Positions 55,546 to 64,000 of a DNA stretch of 64,000 bases are shown piece by piece. Position 1 is the stretch's first letter; each line of letters begins with the position of its first letter. The stretch is from Microstegium vimineum (taxonomy: Eukaryota; Streptophyta; Magnoliopsida; Poales; Poaceae). The position numbers and the translations under genes were made by a program. The notes beneath the pieces were generated by a model. It was not told where the DNA came from. It made no database searches and saw nothing but the letters and a program-made list of their open reading frames with translations. The stretch spans positions 26,617,843-26,681,842 of the forward strand of contig CM039140.1 in assembly GCA_022036555.1 (NCBI GenBank). The letters run 5' to 3'.

Positions 55546-56450
55546 CCTCTGGCATATACATATGTAAGCGACAAATAAAGTCAGCCCATGCATCTACAAG
55601 GCGTTTCTACCATCGAATAGGTGAAGGATAGGTCCTAATCCCACCCGAAGATGCATAGATGAGGTCAGTTTCCATGCTCTACTCCTATCTGAGATGAAAT
55701 TTCGGCAGCACCCCCCGTTGTTCTCCCGATACACGTCCCACTAGGGAGAGTGTGTATCCGAAGAACAACGGGGAGGTGGTGCCGAAACTCCGACTAGGAT
55801 AGGAGCAGAGCATGGAAACTGACCTCATCTACGCATCTGCGGGTTGTCCAAATAACGTGGACAATCCGAAAGAGATACGGTCGGATACACACAGTGATCT
55901 GCGTGCCTCCAACCGTATCTCTTTTAGACGGGAGACGCCTAACTAGTTTACGCGACCTACGACAAAGATACAGGATAAGAGATGTTTATACCTAAGGTGG
56001 CGGTGAAGTTAGGATAGCGGGGCAGTGGCGATTCGAGGCAGTGTTGAGTCGGGGCGGTGCAGGCAGACCCGCAGCGCCGATGAAGTGGATCGACTACTCC
56101 GCAGCTCTTCTCATGTCCTCTACTCTACAAAAGCATAAAGCAACGGTATAAGTTACAAATTTCGGCAGAACCTCCCCTATATGGGGAGGTTCCCAAAACC
56201 TACAAAAAAAACAATCGGCTCCATGGCCGACACCCACATTTACGGCACGAAGGCCGACACATCAACAATGGGAGGCACGAAGGCCATCCACATCCAAAAC
56301 GACGCGATGCCTGAGAACCCAGAGTTTTACCTTCTACTCAACCGAGGGACGGGGATGTGAAGGCAAGGTCGTCGAGACGAGGCCGCTTTCCACAACCACC
56401 TGCATTGCATACCCAAGTCACAACTCACAACATATATAGGTAATTAAGTT
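55546..56450. other. CACTA-E gene 1 upstream region with long hairpins
   Basis: Non-coding 5' region of the minus-strand TNP2 gene. It holds a long inverted repeat (55641-55733 with 55752-55845), a second (55870-55882 with 55914-55926) and a short palindrome AACCTCCCC-tatat-GGGGAGGTT near 56176-56198. Confidence 0.6.
55641..55845. repeat. Long inverted repeat (~90-bp arms)
   Basis: The left arm contains 'gaggtcagtttccatgctct' and 'tttcggcagcaccccccgtt'. The right arm contains the reverse complements 'agagcatggaaactgacctc' and 'aacggggaggtggtgccgaaa'. The loop is about 18 bp. A transcript would fold into a long hairpin with a few bulges. Confidence 0.85.
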
Positions 56451-56474
56451 GATTCTTCAAAGGTAAACCCTAAA

Positions 56475-56533
56475 CTCTACTACACTACTTCTAATCTACT
56501 CTACTCTACTCTACTCTACTCTACTACTACTTG

Positions 56534-56574
<41 letters not shown>

Positions 56575-56740
56575 TTAATACTACACTAATATTACTACTA
56601 ATCTACTCTACTACTACTACTAATTACACTACTACTACACAAGTAATATTACTACACTACTACTACTAATTACACTAGTACTACTACTAATTACACTACT
56701 ATTACTACTAATTCCACTACTAATACTACTTACACTAAGC
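56475..56740. repeat. (CTA)n / (TACTAC)n microsatellite
   Basis: Tracts of 'ctact' and 'ctactacta' units with short interruptions. No coding meaning. Confidence 0.95.
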
Positions 56741-57200
56741 GGTTGAGAGGCACGGATGACCTCCTCTCCTTCCTCTTCTTCTTCTTCCTCTTCTTCTTCC
56801 TTCTCTTCTTCTTCCTCTTCTTCCTCCTCTCCTCTCCTCCTTTCTTCCTCCTCCTCCTTTTTGCCCGTCCTCCGGGCAGGGGCGCAGGGCCGGCAGCGGC
56901 GGGGGCTGGCAGCGACGTGCGGCCGGTGGGCGGGCGTGGTCGGGCGTGTTACTGCACGTGGGGCCGGCGGTGGGGCAGCGCGGGGGGTCGGCGGGCTGGC
57001 GCGGGGGACCAGTGGGCAGGCGCGGCAGCTGGCGGCCGCGGGCGCGGGCGGGGGCGGGTCGCCGGAGCCCGAGCGAGCGCGGCGGCGGTGACGACGGGCG
57101 GGTGGCGACGCGGGGGGGGGGTGCGTTGCGTGCGTGTGTGCGTCTGTGCGGTGGGCTGAAGGGTGGACTGGTGGGAGTTTTGTATTTTTTAAAATTTTTT
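56741..57200. other. (CTT)n tract and GC-rich block in CACTA-E, no gene
   Basis: A pyrimidine tract of 'cttcttc' and 'cctcctc' at 56757-56870 is followed by very GC-rich 'ggcggg' sequence up to 57120. Both strands are open over long stretches, but the translations are compositionally simple and have no domain. Confidence 0.5.
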
Positions 57201-57202
57201 AT

Positions 57203-57922
57203 TCTTTGCCGAGTGCCCCACCATTTGGCACTCGGCAAAGAAATTAGGGTTTTTCTTTGCCGAGTGTCAGGGGTGGCACTCGGCAAAGGAGATTTTTTTT
57301 GCGTCCAATTTTTTTTAGCTTTCACATATCAGCATGGTCAACATGTTCAAGTTTGACCCTTTTTCAAAACAATTTGTTAAATTTTCTGACTTTATTTCAT
57401 TTCCTTGATTTTTCGCGAAATACGCAAGTTTGAACTGCGGGTGCATCGAACAATGGATTTCAATGATTCAAAAAATTTTATTCTTCTTCATGAGTATATG
57501 TTGAGGTCAAATCCATAAACTGACCCACAGTTTCGATCAACGTGCTCTTGGGGCAACGCCTCCATGTTCCGTGCGGGCGATTCTTTAATTCTATAAAATA
57601 CAAACGAAATCCGAAAATCACGAAACTTAGCGAGGTGTCATTATATCATATGCATATGCCATGAAAACAATTTGAGAAAGTTTCAAGCACGTTGTCACGT
57701 ACGATGCTCAGAAACCATTAGTTCTCACATACGATCACATGTGATCGTATGTGAGAACTAGTGGTTTCTGAGCATCGTACGTGACGACATGCTAATATGT
57801 GAAAGCTACAAAAAAATTGGACGCAAAAATCGAAAAAAATTTCCTTTGCCGAGTGCCACCCCGGACACTCGGCAAAGCATTATTCTTTGTCGAGTGCCAA
57901 ACGGTGGGCACTCGGCAAAGGT
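57203..57922. repeat. Large inverted repeat in CACTA-E right subterminal region
   Basis: 57203-57335 pairs with 57788-57922. Both arms share, inverted, 'tttttgcgtccaatttttttt', 'agctttcacatat.agcatg' and the CACTCGGCAAAG blocks. Between the arms, and abutting the right one, is a near-perfect 92-bp palindrome at 57694-57785. The remaining spacer (57336-57693) has no gene. Confidence 0.85.
57694..57785. repeat. 92-bp palindrome (46-bp arms, one mismatch)
   Basis: Starts GTCACGTACGATGCTCAGAA and ends with its reverse complement, with the centre at 57739/57740 (ATCACA|TGTGAT). Only one mismatch between arms (CATTAG versus CACTAG, read in the same sense). No loop. Weaker pairing continues a few bases outward. 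Confidence 0.95.
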
Positions 57923-58150
57923 GACGGACACGAATGCCATTAGGGACCGGATTTTTTGACGAGTGGTTTTTTTTGCTGAGTGCTAGACACTCGACAAAGG
58001 GAATGAGTTGCCAAGTGTGGATCTGTGCCGAGTGCCTCACACTCGGCAAAGCAGAAATTGCCGAGTCGGATTCTTTGCGAAGTGCCATGTTGACTGGCAC
58101 TCGGCAAAGAATACTTTGCTGAGTGCCCGATATTTGGCAATCGGCAAAGC
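57923..58150. repeat. CACTA-E right terminal subterminal array
   Basis: TTTGCCGAGTG-type units in both orientations, more diverged than on the left ('ttgctgagtgctag', 'ttgccaagtgtgg'), leading to the right TIR. Confidence 0.85.
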
Positions 58151-58186
58151 ATCCAGCACTTGACAATGTTGTTGTTTCCCGTAGTG

Positions 58187-58766
58187 AGGATGGAACTCCT
58201 TCAAAAATCTACTCTCCAACTCTATATCTCTAATCTCTAAACAAAACTAGCTCTAGATAGAACTAATCTCTCTTGATTGCTGGCCTAGATCTACTAGATA
58301 GGAAATTAGGGCTTCATGATGTTCAACTCTTGATCTAGCTTGCCTTCTCTATGGGGGTACAGAGCTCTATTTATAGCCGGTGGGATGAACATCAATCGTT
58401 GGATCAAATTGAGTTTACGTAGGGTCAAGATGACTCCATAGAGGCGGTGGTTGAAGACTCCAGAAGAGGGAGAAGGTTCCCATAGGAGTGGCCGACCGTC
58501 CCCACCTGTCAGCCTCTCGGGCCCCGCTTCCTTCAGGTGTTTTCTAGATCCTTCCTGAGTATTTTGGCGCACGTTTCCTTTGGCGTCAAGTTTCGTTAAT
58601 TTCTTACAATTAGATCTCTCTTTCCGTCTTTTCTGAATAACTCCCTGGAAAATAATAAATCACCAAAACTTGTGGAATTTGTTAGTAATAACCCTATGTT
58701 TTCTAACATTTTTGTTCTTTGTGAGAAAGGTTGACGGTTCATATTGTACTATAACGACCATCAACA
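58187..58766 (-). repeat. Ty3-type LTR, part right of CACTA-E
   Basis: Ends CCATCAACA at 58766 and is followed by AGCTCCCCCACAC, whose reverse complement is a polypurine tract (GTGTGGGGGAGCT) before TGTTGATGGTCG. This marks a 3' LTR on the minus strand. It shares blocks with 1-240. Confidence 0.7.
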
Positions 58767-60167
58767 AGCTCCCCCACACTTAGGCTTTTACTCATCCTCG
58801 AGAAAAGGTTTGTTAAGAGAAATATGATATTTAAAACATAACTTAAAAATAAAACTTTATCATAAGAATGTCCCAAGTCATTCAAAATGTCTATCATGAA
58901 TCTCATGTGATTGAAAAAACAAAATAGCTCGATTAGATCACTTTCCTATTTCCATCAAGTCATTGGAGAGTTTTGTCAAGTTTTCGAAAAGAAATCCTGC
59001 AAAAGATGTAAGAAGATACCCTGCTATTTCCTTAGATCATAATACTTTAATTGTAATCATTCTTCTATTATTATTATTTCTTTTTATGTTGTCATCCTCT
59101 CCTTCTAAGGAGTATGGGATTTTTCTCATTTTTTCAGAGGTACGTCGGACTTTTGTCCCCTTTTAATTGTTCTTGAGGGTGCGTCGGACTTTTGTCAATT
59201 TTAATTCCCTCTATCTTCTATCATGCATCTTTTGGCATGGATTATTTTCACTTACTTTTATATAGCCCCATACAACTCTTCTAAAGAGGGTGATTCAAAC
59301 ATATGATGCAAAATTATTATTTTATTCAGATTAATTCTGATCATAGGAGCATAGCAAAGTACTCATCATTCAATCTTTCAAAGGTTTCATAATTTGAAGT
59401 GCAAATAAAATGCTTTAGAGACAAGATATCAGGAATCAACTTCTGATATCTTACTACATCTTATTCTCAAAACATCATAAGTAATCATTATATCTTCTAA
59501 ATAAATTGCAACATGACTTATGAGAAAAGTATTATGCAAGTTTATTCTCAAGCCATGAATTAATTCATCTTTTTATCAATTTAAAGGTATTTTAATATGT
59601 GATTTTCAATTCGGATCCAAATGATAGATGGAATATATGTATTTATAAAATATGTAGCTCAAACCTGACAGTGGACGAAGTGGGCCGGGAGAGGCCAAGG
59701 TAGTGGGCTGGCCGGCCATAGGTGGGGGCGAGTGACCCTCTGCTGAGGCTCCTCGGGTCCCGCTTTGTTGAGCGCGATCTATGTTTGATTTTCTTCCTAA
59801 TTGCGTTAATTTCCCGAGCAAATTATGTTTCGTGGTCATGGTGTGTCTCCCCCACACTTTTTTCCTGTATTCTTTTCTATACAACATGTCCAGATAAAAC
59901 ACACATACCAAAAATAGAGAGTAGAGTAGATAACAAAGACATTGAAATAATAGGGCACTTTATTTATGATTAATCAAACATTCTAAATAACTGAGCTAAT
60001 GAGTTGCTTTAACTAAGACGACGACAAACCTGACTTTAATCTAAAAACGATAAACTTAACTAAAGTGTGCCCTATTACATGGATAACTAAGCATTGTTGT
60101 TCGGATGGATCATGCCTCTAAGGTGATCATTTCTCTTCTTTAGCCTAGTGATTTCTTTCACATTGAT
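58767..60167 (-). repeat. Ty3-type internal 3' region, non-coding
   Basis: AT-rich, between the polypurine tract and the accessory ORF. Contains 'gtacgtcggacttttgtc' and 'ggtgcgtcggacttttgtc' as a 40-bp-spaced pair near 59142-59190. No gene is recognisable. Confidence 0.5.
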
Positions 60168-60738
60168 CTATATGAGCTTGGTCAAGGTGCTCATGGTCGA
60201 ATTCCTAAGCTTACTCTCTGACTGAAGAGAGTTAATGGAATTGGAGAGCAAGGTGATCCTCTCCTCTAGCATAACAATAGTGGTTCTAGCGCGCTTGGGC
60301 TCATTTGTTAGCACGGGAGTAGATCTCTTTGGTTCTGGCCTGGGCTCGGTTGTAGCGCACTTGGCTTGAGTTTGCACGAACTCCTTCAAAGGATGGACGG
60401 GTTGACACATACTTTGCACAAGTAATGTCCTCGAACTTGTGAAACTTGATGGACTTGAGCTTCTTGTTCTCCTTCGGGGGTAGCAACTTGGTACCCTGAG
60501 GAAGAGCGATTCGTGATCCTCGCGACGAGTCCTTTAACAACATCCTTGCTGGCGGTGATGGTAGAGCGGGTAGCTCTTGGACATGGTAGGCTTGCTCATA
60601 GAGTCGACGCGGAGGTACTTCGGCCAGGTGCTTGGATGGAATGATGGCGAGAGGTTTGGGTTGAGCTGGAACGATGGCTAGCAAGTCTTCTTTCTTGCTC
60701 AGGTTGACACCATTGATGACCATCTCCTTGCCGGCCAT
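60168..60738 (-). pseudogene. Accessory ORF between pol and 3' LTR of a Ty3-type element
   Basis: Minus strand, starting MAGKEMVINGVNLSKKEDLL. Pro-rich and basic (PPRRLYEQAYHVQELPALPS, KLKSIKFHKFEDITCAK). After a single-base frameshift near 60415 it continues KEFVQTQAKCATTEPRPEPK to a short C-terminal coiled coil (MLEERITLLSNSINSLQSES) and TLTKLI-stop. The joined length is about 190 residues. The same strand as the polypurine tract at 58767-58780 places it in the accessory-ORF position of Athila/Tat-type elements. Function is unknown; no membrane segment is visible. Confidence 0.6.
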
Positions 60739-61075
60739 GGAAGCTATCTACTGGGGATAATTCAACTAGAGAGGTGAGGAGGCTTTGATGGGATGAGAAT
60801 GAAGGAGGTATGGGTGCGTATTTATAGTGGATTTCGGCTTGCAGCAGGGGAAAGATCTATCTAGATAGGCATTCGTACAAACTAATGGAAGATTCCCGGT
60901 TAAACCAACAGGATAGGATCGAGGAAGGGTGTAGAAGATCGTGGGAATTCAGAACAAATCGAGGGGCGCACATGGGTGGCCACCCGACATCCTATAAGGC
61001 TGGCCGACCCCACATGGCATCCCCTCGGGGTGCCCTTCTTTGTGGTGGCTCTACGGTCCGCGTATACTGTAAGGT
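60739..61075 (-). repeat. Ty3-type internal remnant, no gene
   Basis: Upstream of the accessory ORF on the minus strand, with LTR-like phrases ('gggtggccacccgac', 'aggctggccgaccccacatggc'). pol is not found, so the element is truncated about here. Confidence 0.4.
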
Positions 61076-61690
61076 CTAGATATGGCTAGAGGGGGAGGGG
61101 GTGAATAGCCTATTAAAAATTCTACAACAACACTTAGGCAAACTTGTTAGAATAAAACACGGCGATAAGCAAGTTTGCACTAGCACTACTTGGGTCGGCA
61201 AGCCACCTAACACAATTCTAGTTACTAGCAAGAGATATACTATAGCACACAAACTAGATAGCAACATAGAAAGCTCTAACCAAAGCTATGTGACACCCTA
61301 TGTCAAGCTTGCATTAGGATCATCATTAACCACTAAGCACAAGCATTTCATTGCATTCATGTTTGCATATGCTATCATTTCATGTGTGTGTTTGTATGTT
61401 TTGAAACTAGAATTAAATAGGTGTTGTGATTAATCTGTTTAGCTAAACCTTGCTATGCTTAGAGTAAAGTATGGTTTGCTTTATGTTTATTTACCCTGCT
61501 TAATTTTATCTGTTAAAGAAGTAAAGTAATCCTTTTCCTAATTAGCTTAAATAAGTTTTTAATCCTCGACTCTTGAACTAATGGTTTTCAGAATTTATGA
61601 TCTACATGAAAAAGGTAGAGAATAATATTCTGAACAACTTTGGTTTAAGCGTCAAAACTTAGTTTGGAGTTTTTGAATCTGTTTTGAAGC
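61076..61690. repeat. Other LTR-retrotransposon fragment, no gene
   Basis: Starts 'tctagatatggctagaggggg' and continues 'aggcaaacttgttagaataaaacac', phrases common in grass LTR retrotransposons. AT-rich to the right. Superfamily not assigned. Confidence 0.4.
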
Positions 61691-62463
61691 AAGTTCAGTT
61701 AGAATCTAATAAAAGAAAATGGAAAAAGGAAATCAGAACCGAAACAGGTCGAGTATCGCTTTCGGCCCGCTCGGCCTCGACCGCCGCTTGATAAGGTGAC
61801 GGACCGAGGGTCGAACGAACGACCCCAGGCCGGAGGCTCGATCAGCCAATCGACCCCCCCTCCCGCGCGCTCACCCGCGCGTTGCACAGCACACGTGCCG
61901 CGCACGTGCCCGAACGCACGCGCCGTGCATGCCCGCGCGCACTCGCCCGACCGTTGCTGAACCGTACGTCGGTGTCGTCTGCCACGTGGCCGACGATGCC
62001 TGACCGCGGATGTTGAACACGCCATCGCCACCGCTGCGGCCCTACACCGACATCGTTGTCGTCGACCAGCCCCTCGCTCTGTCTCAGTCGCATCCGCACC
62101 CGCGCCCGCGCTAACGGCGCTAGGACCGAGCCTGCACTGTTTTCCCGCCGTAGATGCCCTGCTTCGCCGCCGCAGACCTGCCAGCCGCACTGCCGCGTCC
62201 GTAGTAACGCCGCCGCAGTGCCGCGTCTGATCAGCTCCACGCCTCGTCCCTTTCGCACTCGAGCGCGAATCCACTCTAATGGCGCATCGACCAAGTTCCG
62301 CACTCTGTCTCGCGCGCTGCCGCCTCTGCCCTCGCACGCACCAACACGCCAACGCCGCTGCCACCGCCGCGCCATCGCGTCATGGCCCCCACTGGCCGCG
62401 CCGGTCGGCCATGACCGTGCAAAGGGGAGTGCCTACACCTCCTCTACTTCCAACACTCATCCG
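61691..62463. other. GC-rich region, no supported gene
   Basis: From about 61780 the GC content is very high and both strands are open for more than 150 codons. The translations are Arg/Ala-rich with no domain, as expected from composition alone. It may be part of a retrotransposon leader interrupted by the copia element on its right. Confidence 0.4.
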
Positions 62464-63705
62464 TGTAGGAATACGAGGTTGCTACGCTAGCCGGAAAACA
62501 AAACTTTTCGACCTCATAAACCAGGATCTGCTGCTAGTTACAGGTTACGGGATTACCACTAGACGCGCAGGTGCAGTGGAAGACGACTTGATGTAGTCGT
62601 GCGCGTCGCAGCAGGCAGTGCAGTTGCGTGGTCGTCCGTCTCAACGTCCCCTTCGCGCGGTTCGTCCTTGTGCTCCAGATGCAGCACCTCCGAGGAATCC
62701 CACACGTGCAGGGAGGAAGCGCTGCGCCTCCGGACTGCTAGGTCCGCGAGGAGCAAAAGGCGCGAGCGTGGGGAGGCGACGGCGGCTGCCAAAAGGCGTG
62801 GATCAATATCGCCCCGCGACCACCCCTTGCTTATATAGGCGTCCTAACGAGCTCCCACGTTGGAGGCCCATTAGAAACCCTAAACCTTGTCTAATTCGGG
62901 TCCAACCCGAATTAGGCTTCCAGCCCCTTAAGCGTGCGACCCTATGGGCTCACGCATACATAGACATGGCCCAAGTACTCTTACTCGACCAATAGTTGAT
63001 AGCGGCCTCTAGCAAGGCGTGTCAACTCCTATGCATACGCTATGATCATATCAGACGAACCACTATGACCATGTACAAGTTATTCCCTTTGCCACTCGAT
63101 ATATGGTTCAACTCGTGGGTTAACACTTAACCCAAGCACGACCATGCATTTGTTGATCCAATCACATGAGTGATCCAGTGATATCTCTCTCACGAAGAGA
63201 GGGGCAAATTCCATCTTAATTGTCTATGTCTCATAGCATGTTTCCCGACCACCCAAGGACCACCTTTATAACTACCCAATAACGGAGTAGTGTTTGATAG
63301 TCTCTAAGTAGATCGTTTCACATCTTGAGTACATACCACAATCTCAGGTCTAAGGACATAACGTACATGACATGAATAGAGACTTTCTCTTGTTGGGTCA
63401 GTCCAGCCTACATGTCTCACATGTGCCCACATTATTAGTTTGACATCTCCATGTCTATGACTTGTGAAACATAGCCATCAACTAATACATGTGCTGGTCT
63501 AATATTCAAGTGTGTTCTTACAAGAATGCCGACCAGGGACAACTTTTAGAATAACCATTCAAGTAATTGAGTTCCACAAACAATTCACATAATTGTCAAT
63601 CAATACTAGTTGTCTATAATGGATATTCAAAGAACACTATATTAATCATGGATACAATCGGAATATAATCATCTACATGATTAGCTCTAGGGCATATTCC
63701 CAACA
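62464..63705 (-). mobile_element. Ty1-copia 3' LTR (1,242 bp)
   Basis: Begins TGTAGGAATACG and ends CATATTCCCAACA (minus strand TGTTGGGAATATGCCC). It is followed by GTCTCCCACTTGC, whose reverse complement GCAAGTGGGAGAC is a polypurine tract, so this is the 3' LTR of a minus-strand element running past the window end. By eye it is nearly identical to the solo LTR at 3832-5072. Confidence 0.95.
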
Positions 63706-64000
63706 GTCTCCCACTTGCACTAGAGTTAATCTCTTAGATGTCTAATCCCCATAGACCTCAAGTGTGCCTCATGCTTAGGCTATGGAAGAGCCTTTGTCAA
63801 AGGATCGGCAACATTCAAATCCGTATGTATTTTGCACATTTTGATCTCATTCTGAGACTGTGAATCATCTATGTCAGTTTGGAAGCTAGCATCGGTGTAA
63901 CCATTTACAACGAGCTGCTCATTACCTCCATAGATTAGGAACACATCTTTAGTCCTTCTCAAGTACTTAAGAATGTTTTTAACAAGCGTCCAGTGACTCT
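63706..64000 (-). pseudogene. Ty1-copia pol 3' end (RNase H), internally deleted
   Basis: Minus strand: HWTLVKNILKYLRRTKDVFL, IYGGNEQLVVNGYTDASFQT (the RNase H front with its catalytic Asp in YTDAS), then DIDDSQSQ joined directly to NEIKMCKIHTDLNVADPLTK, then ALP-stop-PKHEAHLRSMGIRHLRD. The usual stretch between SQSG and the IEMCKIHT block, roughly 90 residues with the remaining catalytic acids, is missing. The element cannot make active RNase H from this copy. Confidence 0.9.

Larger units (their letters stand above)
48761..58186 (-). mobile_element. CACTA-E, complete En/Spm-type element (9,426 bp)
   Basis: Left end CACTATAGGAAACAG, right end (reverse complement) CACTACGGGAAACAAC, with AGG on both sides (48758-48760, 58187-58189). 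Subterminal motif TTTGCCGAGTGCC with its inverse GGCACTCGGCAAAG is the hallmark of a large sorghum/maize CACTA group. Minus-strand genes: TNP2-type (about 51959-55545) then Transposase_24-type (about 49445-51838). It is inserted in a Ty3 LTR. A different family from C and D. Confidence 0.95.

Noticed and set aside
56735..57356. Several 110-196-codon ORFs on both strands
   Set aside because: They come from the CTT tract and GC-rich block of CACTA-E; no conserved motif.
61699..62375. Overlapping long minus-strand ORFs (up to 221 codons) and plus-strand ORFs
   Set aside because: The region is extremely GC-rich, so stops are rare in all frames. Translations are Arg/Ala-rich with no domain and no start or splice support.
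1..64000. tRNA, rRNA or snoRNA genes
   Set aside because: I scanned for tRNA A/B-box pairs and cloverleaf-like blocks by eye and saw none I could support; a covariance-model search would be needed to exclude them.

Overview
The window looks like repeat-rich intergenic DNA of a panicoid grass (Sorghum/Saccharum/Miscanthus/maize type). This rests on repeat signatures: CACTA elements with TTTGCCGAGTG subterminal motifs, Ty1-copia LTRs starting TGTTGGGAATATGCCC, a Mutator-like element, Ty3 LTRs with a CTAGTCCCCAAGC polypurine side, and a grass MITE with GGCCTTGTTTAGTTCC ends. There are no bacterial operons, tRNA or rRNA genes, or CRISPR arrays that I can see. Almost every recognisable reading frame is a transposon gene, and most are broken. 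The only host-type gene is a damaged NB-LRR-like gene at 35325-37063 (minus).

Layout. 1-2954: Ty3 LTR debris, then a Ty3 pol fragment. 2955-8774: CACTA-A, inserted in that pol; it carries a 1,241-bp solo copia LTR, a Transposase_24 remnant and an apparently intact three-exon zinc-ribbon/GRF-like gene. 8775-10491: the rest of the Ty3 pol (integrase, chromodomain). 11015-16569: a complete MULE with about 245-bp TIRs and a 10-bp target duplication. It has a mudrA pseudogene (minus) and, converging on it from the other TIR, a GRF zinc-finger/coiled-coil/transmembrane gene. 16783-24775: an old duplicated segment whose first copy is split by an inverted copia-LTR composite, a MITE and an 839-bp insertion; then a truncated CACTA end with a third GRF gene, and a possible Helitron end.

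25252-35217 (CACTA-C, duplication TTT) and 37417-48428 (CACTA-D, duplication CAA) are sister elements on either side of the NB-LRR-like gene. Each has a TNP2-type transposase and a second six-exon gene ending in a Ulp1/C48 protease domain. Both TNP2 copies carry the same 166-bp net deletion. In both elements gene 2 is preceded by an internal copy of the subterminal repeat array plus a TATA box. 48761-58186 (CACTA-E, duplication AGG) is a different CACTA family, on the minus strand, with TNP2 and Transposase_24 pseudogenes and several long hairpins. 58187-61075 is the 3' part of a Ty3-type element (minus) with an accessory ORF. 62464-64000 is the 3' LTR and adjoining RNase H remnant of a Ty1-copia element (minus), closely similar to the solo LTR at 3832-5072.

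How the parts relate: this is a nest. The reconstructable order is Ty3 pol, then CACTA-A, then the solo LTR; LTR, then CACTA-C; LTR, then CACTA-E; CACTA-D, then a Ty3 LTR. The least ordinary content is the recurrence of short GRF/zinc-ribbon proteins in three unrelated DNA transposons, the MULE that has one where MuDR keeps mudrB, and the duplicated terminal-repeat/promoter module in CACTA-C and D. All similarity statements were made by eye; no alignment or database search was possible.
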